64,000 nucleotides of DNA, taken from Larus michahellis (Eukaryota > Chordata > Aves > Charadriiformes > Laridae). Of this stretch, positions 1 through 9,100 are shown piece after piece. Position numbers and translations under genes: made by a program. The notes under the pieces were generated by a model. That model saw nothing but the letters and a program-made list of their open reading frames with translations, made no database searches and was not told the origin of the DNA. The DNA lies in the NCBI RefSeq assembly GCF_964199755.1, contig NC_133901.1:24771583-24835582 (forward strand), read 5' to 3'. How positions within the stretch are numbered: position 1 is the stretch's first letter; every line of letters starts with the position of its first letter.

Positions 1-106
1 AACTAAGGAAAACTATCATTTTAGAAAAAAACAATGTGTTTCTACTTTTAACTACTAAATTTCTGTAAGTGCAGCATGCAGATGAAACCTGTCCCTTTGT
101 TTCCAG

Positions 107-240
107 ACTGCAGACTCCAGTCTTGTTAACGAAGCAGCTCAGAGCTGCACAGATATCCTGGATAGTGACATTCAAATGAATACACTACAGAAGAAGAAAT
201 CGCGCATCGCCACAGAATATGAGATAATACTGCAGACCAG
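107..240 (+). other. Candidate coding exon of an unidentified gene
   Basis: A 134-nt segment sits between a strong acceptor (pyrimidine tract then TTTCCAG, ending at 106) and a donor ACCAG|GTATAT at 241. Only one of the three frames is open. It starts ACT GCA GAC and encodes 44 residues plus two bases, polar and helix-prone, including SLVNEAAQSC and TLQKKKSRIATEYEIILQ. I do not recognise the family. The orientation is opposite to PAQR9, and to PCOLCE2, the neighbour expected from human gene order. It could be one exon of a gene continuing off the left edge, a lineage-specific gene, or a chance open stretch. Nothing else in the window can be joined to it with confidence. Confidence 0.3.
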
Positions 241-3200
241 GTATATCAGTCTTACACGAAGATGAGCGTGAAGCTTACAGATTACTCAGAAGTGCCCAGA
301 AGCTGGGCTTATTGAACATATGCCAATGCTTAGACTGCAGTTCTAGGCACATCCTGATTGCGAGGGGGGGTGTCTGTGCCACCAACACTCCGGGAATGGC
401 CCCATCAACAGTCAGTTCACACTGGCACAGGTATGTCAGTCTGAAGGTCAGCGTTGGCCAAAGATGGAAAGACACGTAGGCGTTTTCAGGTCATCCCCTT
501 GTGCTCCAGTCTTCACCGCAACCTCTGTCCCCACACAGATTCTACCACAAAAAGCCTGAAAGGTCTTTTTTGTTTTAAAGATGAGCTGTGGAGTCCACAG
601 CGTAGATCTTATGGCAGGTACCCAGGCAGTAAAAACATTATGACAGGTACTTCGCAAAAAAGTTTGTTTTCTAGGATGTCCTTATGGTCTGGTCTGCAGG
701 TTAGACCTCCTGTCTGAGCTCTGGACGTGCTCTCGATGTTCAGCCATGTGTGCTTTCACACCAAAAAGAGATCCTGCTCCCTTACAAGCCACACAAAGCG
801 TGACATTCACTTCTACACAAGTAAATTCAAGCACTATAGTTAATAGATACCTTGTTCCACTTTTAACCTCTTTAACTCATTTTTGTTCTGTCCATATCTA
901 TGGAGACTGGCAATCAGACACGGCAAATGGAGCAATAATCTACATACATGTCCTTCACTGAATAAACACCGACACTCAGGTAGCATTTCCCTAGATATCC
1001 TCCATACTTATTGTAACTTTTTAATTTGTAGACACATTTTAAACAAACAGACAAGCAAACAAACATAACATTAATTAGAACTCTTAAAATCTAATCACAC
1101 CTCCCTGTACCCATTCACTCCTGAGTCACACAGCCTGCTTACAGTGGCTCAGAGAGCAGTATTTGCAACCAGCATTTACAAATAATTCCATGAAGTGCTC
1201 AGGCCCATACATGTGCCTCAACATTTTGCCAAAAAGAAACTTTTGAATGAAGCAATATTCTTAATATCAGAGCCAGGTACCAAATCTGCAGCGTGACAGG
1301 CGCTCACGGCCTGGGCAACTCTTATAACTGCAGTAAGATTCCAGTAAAATTGCAGTTGGTTGCAATCCAACCTTTATACTGTTATCTGTCGTTGAGATAT
1401 ATATAGACGACCCTGCGTGGCCTAACCGCAAATATCAAATGTATTTTTACAAGTTAGCAACAGCTTTTTTTGACATTGCCTCTTGAGATGTCCTCTACAT
1501 TGTGACTGACAGACACAAATATAATTAATTATACAGTATGCTTTAAAAGCCTTTTTTTACATTTGTCTTTTACTGTTGCTTGTTTCTGAGCTGTCTTCTA
1601 GTGCTAAGATTTGCCTTCCCTGGCCTTTTTGATTTCTTCCTTAGTTTTTAATTGCTGGTTGGACATGCTAGTGGCATCTCCCAGGCAAACCCTCTCTCCA
1701 TAATTAGTTTTGAAACTGGGATGAGTCATTGGGCTCTAACTACTATGCCTCTATTATTTTAACATGAATACAGCACATCTCAAAGATTTTGGCCTCTTTT
1801 TGCAGTTGCGGAAATTCATAGGATGACATCGTTGCAGGTCTTGATCCATTTGCTTTCTATTGTGAGTTTTCAGGGTTGTTTTCACAATATAAAGCACATT
1901 TCAAAGCGTAACAGAGTTGTGACCAGCCTCCTCTCCCAATGGTGCAGATCATTTTCTGCTTTATTGGCAGCTGAATAAAGCAATGCCATATTTATGACAA
2001 AAGTTAATGAAAATATGTACAATTAAAAATTCTTCATGTAGTTTTAGTTTTCTTTTAATGCATGTTGTTGAATGAAAACAGAACACAGGCAGCCACACAG
2101 GGCCATGCTGGTTTTTATGGCCCATCGGTGATAACTCAAGAGGCCACAGTTTGGGAACTGCTGTTTCGGAAAATTCTAGCCAATCTCTTTAAGTGACGAC
2201 ACATGACCCTGCCACAGATTATATACTAGCAAAATTGTGGCTGGCAAAGAATACATATTTTTGTTAGGCCGTTATCATCATTCACTGAGAATCTGAAAGA
2301 TCCAAACCATTACAGTTAAAATGGGCTGAGATAAAAGATAAAATGAAGTGGGTGTAATTTTCTTTTAGCTTATGCCCATTCATAGGGAAATTTTCACAAA
2401 GCTGACAACTGGTACAGGACATATCAATTTTTTGTTTCTGTGATGATTCTGACCCATATTAAGGATTCGACCTCATAATCCCTAGCTATAGTCTTTCCTA
2501 TATTCCCATTACAAACAAAGGGGGCTTTGTCTGACAGAAGACTATGGGACTAGACTCAAAACATTTTTTTGGGGTTCGGATGCCATGTCCATGAAAATGG
2601 GAAAGACCCAAGCAGAAAAGTATTTCCACAATAAGGGCAAAGAGGCTGTTAAAGAGCCACTATGCTACCGTGCAGTGTAACACCAGCGTTTCCTAAGGAA
2701 GTACTACCCTTCTTTTTGGAAATGGGGTATACAAGCAGTTTCTCACCTGAACCTCAAGTTGTAACCCCCTTGTGTAATATTATTGCACACTTCTTACTTG
2801 TTCTGTCAGACAAAATCAAGATGCATCTGTCTAAAGTCTGCACACAGTTGACAAAGACGTCTCTTTATATAGCGAGTAAGTTCAATCTATAGTTAGCTGT
2901 TTGTCATGTGAGAAGGATAATACCTGGGTTGCTGTTAAAAGATACTGCTTTGGAAAATATCTCACAGTTCTTGTTTTTGAACCCCCCCAAAGCTTCTGAA
3001 AGAGGATTTCAAAATACCCCGCTGTAGCCACAACTAATCAGAATAGGAAAAGGTGGGGAATGATGAGAAAGTACCACTATCCAGTACCTGTAGAGGCAGA
3101 TCTCAGGTCCTGAACTCAGATTCAGCAGCACCTTCTTCTGCAACTAATTTTAGGATGGTAAATCTGACAGGGTGCTCTAATTAAAGACCAGAAGAAACCA

Positions 3201-3516
3201 GTTCCATGTAATCTTTATAAGGTCCAGAATGAGATCTCATGCATCAGTTACTCTCTTTACATCCACAGAACTCCCACCAAGCTTGGCAGGGGCTTATAGA
3301 AAGTCTGGCATCTGACTTTGACTCCAAAGGGCTGATCTGGGGGTGATTTACCAGGGAAGATAAAGGGGCCCCTTAGCAACCCCCTTAACGCGACAGATGT
3401 TCCTGACGTGCTGGGGGAAGAGCCCTGCCATTATGCAGAGCCCTTCTTCTCTCCCCGCCCCCGCTCCAGACTAGTTTGACCCCTTTCTGGTTCAGTTATC
3501 TTACATATCCCTCTAT

Positions 3517-3522
3517 TTTATT
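3517..3522 (-). terminator. Possible PAQR9 polyadenylation signal
   Basis: TTTATT on the plus strand reads AATAAA on the minus strand, about 770 nt beyond the PAQR9 stop codon. It is the first canonical hexamer I found going downstream of the gene. No downstream GU-rich element was convincingly identified, so the assignment is tentative. Confidence 0.3.
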
Positions 3523-3837
3523 TTAGTATCCGAGTGGCTACACCAACCGCTCACTGCCTGTCTAATTAAAGTCTCTCCATCAACTGGTAATTCTGTAATA
3601 ATTCACAGCTGTTTTTCCTCTCTCTGTTAAATCCATTGTTCCCTGGCTGAATAGGCTGCAAGACCTTAAAAACTATAGCTAGCTATCGATTTGTTTGCAT
3701 TTAAAATCCAGTATGTGGCTGCAAAGGCCTGTTACAGTATCACAGAAGAAGATAAATGTCAGTGCATAACCTGCCAGGAAATTTCACGCAGGAGTTGATT
3801 AAAAGTCTATGAGTAATCATTGCACGAGTGTCTTCAG

Positions 3838-3912
3838 ATGTATACATATATATACACATATATATGTAGCTAATAAATATATAGCTAGATATATAAATAT
3901 ATATATGCATAC
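3838..3912. repeat. AT-rich microsatellite
   Basis: Interrupted (TA)n/(CA)n low-complexity tract of TATACATATATA-type units, broken by AGCTA and AATAAA-like words. It lies in the presumed PAQR9 3' region and is a simple repeat with no coding content. Confidence 0.8.
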
Positions 3913-4198
3913 ACAGAGCTAGTTTAAACCTAATTGTCATGAAATTAGTAAGTGGCGTTCACAGTTCATGCAATCTTCCTAGTAGCAGAGCTAAATTATT
4001 TCAGCTTATACTCTAAGCAGCAACATACCAGTAAGCGTTTGCTTGCTTCCCCTGGTAACCTAGTAGTTTAAAGAGCACGAGCAGTTCCGCCATGGTCATT
4101 TTCTCTGGCAACCCTCTGTGAAAGGGACCTGGCTCTTCCACAGGTGCGTTTCCCCCAGGTTTCACAGCATCTTCAGGACATGGTAGGGCCGGCCTGAG

Positions 4199-4288
4199 GG
4201 TCACCAGTCTGAAGGTCATCAGCTCGAGAGTCTCCAGCCCAAGGGTCACTGGTACAGTGGTCACTGTCCCGAGGGCTGCTAGCCTAGC
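4199..4288. repeat. 15-bp imperfect tandem repeat, about 6 units
   Basis: Six consecutive 15-base units begin at 4199, 4214, 4229, 4244, 4259 and 4274. The clearest units are GGTCACCAGTCTGAA, GGTCATCAGCTCGAG, AGTCTCCAGCCCAAG and GGTCACTGTCCCGAG; the last unit is degenerate. The array ends on the first base of the PAQR9 stop codon (TAG, minus strand), so it forms the first 90 bases of the 3' UTR. On the minus strand the period keeps frame and gives a pentapeptide-like pattern in a short open frame (4013-4264). That frame is not in phase with PAQR9. Confidence 0.7.
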
Positions 4289-5568
4289 TAGTCCTGCTTG
4301 CAGAGGTCTGTGACGTTGAGGAACCTCCTGACAACCACGGCCAGGCAGAGGGTCAGGAGCAGCATATAGCCCACTGTGCCCAGGTAGGTGGGGGCGGCCA
4401 GGGGTGCCTTGAGGAACTCGGCCAGCCCATCCTCCACATAGTGCACTTGGTCGTAGATGCTGAGGAAGGTGAAGATGTGGAAAAGCTGGTGGCTGTGCCC
4501 CACGATGTCAAAGAGCCCCGGCTGGATCCGCTCGGGGATTTTGCTGACGTTGAAGAAGGCGGCCACCAGCAGCCAGCAGTAGCGCCGGTAGAAGTAGACG
4601 AAGAGCGTGGGGTTGCGGGTGCGGAGGTCAAAGAGGAGGCTCTCCAGCATGATGGGGCAGGCCATGCTCAGCGGCATGGCGAAGACGAAGGTGCGGATGG
4701 CGAAGGGGTAGGCGCAGCAGGCAGCGCGGCTGCGGCAGCAGGCGGCCGTGCACCCCACGGCCAGTGCCAGGGCCACGGGCAGCACCAGGGCGCGGTAGGC
4801 CGCGATGGGCAGGCTGCAGTCCAGCTGCCAGCCCAGCTGCTGCTGCACGTAGCGGCTCATGGCGCCGGCGTCCAGCAGGCTCAGCCCTGGCAGCAGGTAG
4901 TAGGAGTAGGCCACGGTGCTGGCAAAGCCATAGTAGCTGATGGAGGCGTAGTCCAGGTAGAAGAAGGCAGCGCGGAGGCGCGGGGAGAGGCAGCTGAAGA
5001 GGTGGGCCGTGCAGCTCATGGCGAAGGTGAGCAGCACCCCTGAGGCGTAGCACCAGAGGGGCAGCAGGGCCGGGTGGTGGAAGGGCACGTCCCCAGCGCC
5101 CCGCAGCAGCAGCAGCCGCCCGAAGCGGCTGAGGAAGAGCAGCAGCGGGATGAAGTGGGTCCAGAAGTTGAGGGTCTCGTTGGTGGGCTGCAGCACCGAG
5201 GCCAGGCACTCCTGTGCCGAGCAGTGCAGCCGCCGGTAGCCCGAGAGGATGAAGCACTCCACGAAGTCCTCGGGCACCTCGTCCCACCGCAGCAGGGCAG
5301 CAGGGCGAGGTGGCGGCGCCGCCTCCTCCTTGTCCCCCTCGCCCGCCGGCATGCTGCTGCCGCCGCCGCCGCCGCTGCCCCCGCCGGCCCCGGGCCCCCC
5401 GGCCGCCCCCGGCCCGCCGCCCGCCGCCGCGCCCCGCCGCCGCCCGGGCGAGGTACAGCCGCTGCTCCCGCAGCCGCCGGCGGAGGAGCCGCGGTGGCTC
5501 TGCGCTTCTTCTCCTCCTCCTCCTCCTTCTCCTCCGCCGCCGCCACCGCCCCCGGCAGCATCACTCAT
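4288..5568 (-). CDS. PAQR9: PAQR9, progestin and adipoQ receptor family member 9
   Basis: Seven-transmembrane protein of the PAQR family (membrane progestin receptor epsilon). Such receptors sit in the plasma membrane or ER with an inverted topology relative to GPCRs. It is a single uninterrupted exon of 426 residues ending in CKQD then TAG. The family pattern is clear: RWDEVPEDFVECFILSGYRR at 94-113; PTNETLNFWTH at 128-138; the Ser and His of SCTAH at 185-189; DYASISYYG at 206-214; and the C-terminal HSHQLFH with the HxxxH pair H360/H364. These Ser/Asp/His residues are the presumed zinc site of the family. Residues 1-92 are a low-complexity Gly/Ala/Glu-rich leader. I chose the ATG at 5568 because the frame is open from there and G is at -3. 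A second in-frame ATG at 5352 (Met73, A at -3) would remove most of the leader and give a length closer to the roughly 377-residue human protein. The identification is firm; the exact start is not. Confidence 0.95.
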   Translation of the reverse strand: MSDAAGGGGGGGGEGGGGGEEAQSHRGSSAGGCGSSGCTSPGRRRGAAAGGGPGAAGGPGAGGGSGGGGGSSMPAGEGDKEEAAPPPRPAALLRWDEVPEDFVECFILSGYRRLHCSAQECLASVLQPTNETLNFWTHFIPLLLFLSRFGRLLLLRGAGDVPFHHPALLPLWCYASGVLLTFAMSCTAHLFSCLSPRLRAAFFYLDYASISYYGFASTVAYSYYLLPGLSLLDAGAMSRYVQQQLGWQLDCSLPIAAYRALVLPVALALAVGCTAACCRSRAACCAYPFAIRTFVFAMPLSMACPIMLESLLFDLRTRNPTLFVYFYRRYCWLLVAAFFNVSKIPERIQPGLFDIVGHSHQLFHIFTFLSIYDQVHYVEDGLAEFLKAPLAAPTYLGTVGYMLLLTLCLAVVVRRFLNVTDLCKQD

Positions 5569-6110
5569 TGCAGCAGGGGCAGTGGCGGCACCGCCGCGGC
5601 TCCTCCCGCCCCGCCGCCCGGCATCGCGGTAACTGGAAACCGGCGGTGCATCCAGCGCGCCCGGGGAGCGGGGAGAGACGCCCGCGCCGCCGCGGGTAGG
5701 GTTTCCCGGTGAGGGAGGCGCCGGACACCCGAGCCGCCGTTAATGATTGATGCGGGGGGCCGGGCCCGGGAGAGCCCCGCGGTCGCCCCGGCCCAGCCTC
5801 CCTCCCTCCCCGCGGCGAGGGGCGCGCCGGGCCCGGGCAGCGCCGAGCGCGCAGGGCCGCGCTCCGCCGGCGGCTCGGCCGGGGCCCGGGCGTAAGGACG
5901 AGCAGACGGGGGCGTTTTTGTGTAAAAAGCACAAAGCGGGCCCCGGCCCCGGCCCCGGCGGGGCGCGGGTGCTGCTGCCCAGCCCCGAGAAAGGAGAGGG
6001 TGACCCCGCGGGGGCGGGACACCGCCATCAGGCCGGACAGACCTGGGGAACAGCCCCGGACAGGGGACGTCTGGCAGCTGGGTGGGTTTCTGCCGTATGT
6101 GCTTCAGTGA
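4290..6110. promoter_or_regulatory. CpG island over PAQR9 and its promoter
   Basis: Very GC- and CpG-rich sequence covers the PAQR9 coding exon and continues upstream to about 6.1 kb. It includes GC-box-like words such as GGGGCGGGAC at 6010. The PAQR9 transcription start should lie in the part upstream of 5568. No TATA box was recognised there. Boundaries are by eye. Confidence 0.75.
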
Positions 6111-9100
6111 GACCGCCCGAGACCTGGTGACATTATCTCATGCCATGAATGCAAACGTTATTTTAGGCTAAACGTTGCCGGCCGGGCTGCGAAGGGCGCA
6201 CGTCGCGCTGACACAACGGGCACCCACCTTATCTCCGCGCCCCGAGCCGGGCGGCTGGGGGGAGCCGCCGTAACGGGCTGACAGGAGCTGCTCTGTCCTG
6301 ATCCTTAGACAAATCCTACATTTATCAGCCGTGCGGTTATGCAAGCAGCACAGTTGCATAATCGGAATATAAAAATCCAGGGAAAAACACTGTATGTGTG
6401 TTACTGTACCTTCACGCCTCTGAAGTAAACGGAAGGCAGTGGGAAGGGTAAGTAACTGTTGGAAGTGCAGGTAGGAGCCAGAGTAAGGAATTGCTCTCCA
6501 CTGTTTCGATGTGTTTCCTTTTTGCTTGTTTTCAGATGGTTTTAAACGTCTGATAGCTCTAAGTTTTCAAATGTATGTATTAAACAGTGATATTCATATA
6601 TATATGTGTGTGTGTGGTCATACGGTATAAATCGAGGTACAGTGGAATTGTGACATTCTGCCCAAAGATTTTATAAAAAAAAATCTTCTATTCAATAGTG
6701 AATCACAACAATGTGAAAAATCTGAACAAGGAGGTAATCAGAAATAAGTTTTTAAAAACTGTCACAAAGAAGTAGTAAAAATGTGTTGCTGAAAGTGATT
6801 TTCATGCATTTTTCATTACGGTAAAACTATTAATTTTATGGAACTGTCAAAAGTAGGGCAGACTGGTGACAATGCTTATCATCTTTATAAAAAATTACAC
6901 AGGAGTCCTGCTAGGAAAATAAACACAACTGAACAGTGCTGAAAAGCCAAGGGGAGAAGTAAAATATTAAACTAGGACACTTATTTTTCAGGTAACAGGC
7001 TTAACGTGCTCTGATGTCTGTGCGTTTTAGAGGGGGTGCCTGGTGGCATGCAGGGACGAACCAGCTGGACACACCTGGAGCAGTGACTGACAGAGGGCTC
7101 CGCGTAACCTGCCTGTGGGGAGCCTCGGCTGCACCAGCAGCGAGCAGGGCCCCGCTCCCTGTGGGCTCCGCAGTGTGTGATTTAAGGAGAGGAAAGGCTC
7201 TTTGGGAGTAAATGGGAATTGCTCAGCCTCTGGTAGATGTCAGGCTTCTTGTGGGGCTGCTCTGCAGTGGAGAGGCTGCCCTGAAGAAGGCAGATGCCAA
7301 ACCATTTGCGGCACCACCATAGATGCAGCTGGTGGTGAGGGGGCTGTTAGAAGGTACCTCCTCCCCTGCCCTGCTCCCACCACGCCCCACCACATGTGCA
7401 GGTTCTTCCAGTAGGGCTCTGGTGATCATTTCTCCCAGTCCCTAAGTGATACTTTCATTTACAGCGGCGAGTGCCATTGCAGGCCCTAGGGAAGAAGACC
7501 AAAGTGACCGTGATCTTCAGCCTCCCTCATCAAGGTTAGATAAGGAGAGGTGGTTGACTGGGAGCAATCTGGTTTTAGACCTGTGCTAAAGAGCCTGTTG
7601 GAAAGCCACCAGCAGCTGTTGCAACAGATGGTGTCTAAAGAACAACAGAATCCGTCGCTGATTGGGAACTGCTGGTCTTGCAGCGGCAGCAGGGCTCGTT
7701 CGACACGTTCTGACTTTCCTACAACCTCCAGACTTTCAGGGATGTGGGAGGCATCCAGCCCTCTTGCCTCAGGGAGGACTGGGGTATCACCTGGCTTCCT
7801 GGGAGAGACACCCACTGGGTTTGTGTTTTTATGGGGGGCAGCCCAGGCTGGGAGGAGCAGGTGGGGTTTGCTTGTGGTTCAAGACTGACACAGTCCTGGT
7901 GGTCACTGGACTGTCTGCGTATTGGTGGAGATACACACCAAGGCTGCAGAGAAGATAAATGTCTGGAAATTTCTCCCTACTATTTATGTCTTTCTGTAAT
8001 ATTTTAAGATGTCTTAAAATAATATTTGGGGGGATGGGGTCTTTCTGTTTCACAGAGCTGAGAATCACTTGAGAGACTGGTATGTACTGACTCCCCTGGA
8101 GGAAGCACAGGCCCACGGTAGCGATCTACTTTTGTGTGCTTTGTCCCTGGTGGGTTTGCCTCTTAACACTGTGCTACTGATAAATACAAGCAGTGTAAAA
8201 TAAGTGTAAATTTTATTTTCTCTGCCTCTGCGCAGGCATCCGTCTTTGGCTTGTCCCGAGTGCTCTGCTGATGTCACACACGCATGACCTGGGTCTCCTT
8301 GTCTGGCCAGAAAGTGCCAGGGAGATCTCAGAGCTTGTAAAGCTCACAGTGCACATCATTGCCAAGTGACAGCAGTGTAGCTTTAACAGCCATATTAATG
8401 AAACTCATTACTAACGATCTGGTTCTTTTCCTTTTTTCCAAGGCTGCCTCCTCACAGGGGAGAACGGTCTCTGAGGACAGATTGGGCTTTCATAAAGACA
8501 ACTGCATACATCTTATGTGGTGTTAATTATTCTGTTCCCAAGCCAGCTGTGGAGCAGTGTGCTGGGAACCTTACAATTTAAAGCACTTACAACCTCAAAA
8601 TAGCCTCTTATTCATATGTAGTCCGTCAAGGTTAGTATTACATGACTATTATGTGGTAGGCAAGGGAAAATCAGGGCATTTGGAGGTCACAGAGAGGAGT
8701 CCACGTAATGGAGTGCGTGAAGAGGCCTCAGTGCATTTCTCTAAACCAGAGTTTATATTTAGAAGGGCATGGTCAGCATATACCAGGGTTTCTTCTAGCA
8801 TGTGTAGAATTTTCTGCAGGCTTTCTCTCCAAATAACCTTTGAGAAGACTCTTAAAACACTGATGAAGGCACTGCCTAATGAGGTAGGTAATGGAAGATA
8901 ATGTTAATCAGTACTGGCTGAAGACTCAAAGAAAAAGATGTGCCAGAATACCAAATGTGGGTTTGTTTCTATATTATACTTTTTTTTTTTGTTCATTTTT
9001 GAAGTCCTTTCACAAGTTATCATTTTGTCTGAAATATCAAAAGCCCTATAAGATATTCTGAATTACTTCAACCCTCCCCAATGAAATTATGATTTTTAGT

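Larger units (their letters stand above)
1..4198. other. Intergenic sequence, PAQR9 3' side
   Basis: No gene is recognised here. The stretch is moderately AT-rich and stop-rich in all frames. The exceptions are an exon-like open segment at 107-240 and an overlapping open frame up to about 477, listed separately. An AT-rich microsatellite lies near 3.84-3.91 kb. A TTTATT at 3517-3522 is a possible minus-strand polyadenylation signal for PAQR9. The rest shows no RNA gene or transposon that I can name. Confidence 0.6.

Noticed and set aside
454-961. 87- and 71-codon plus-strand frames near the left edge
   Set aside because: Composition looks random, there is no strong initiation or splice context, and they overlap frames on the other strand.
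4441-5712. Long plus-strand open frames (up to 212 codons) antisense to PAQR9, and alternative-frame minus ORFs of 182-219 codons
   Set aside because: They follow from the very high GC content and lack of stop codons over the real PAQR9 frame; translations are low-complexity Ala/Gly/Arg/Pro with no family resemblance.
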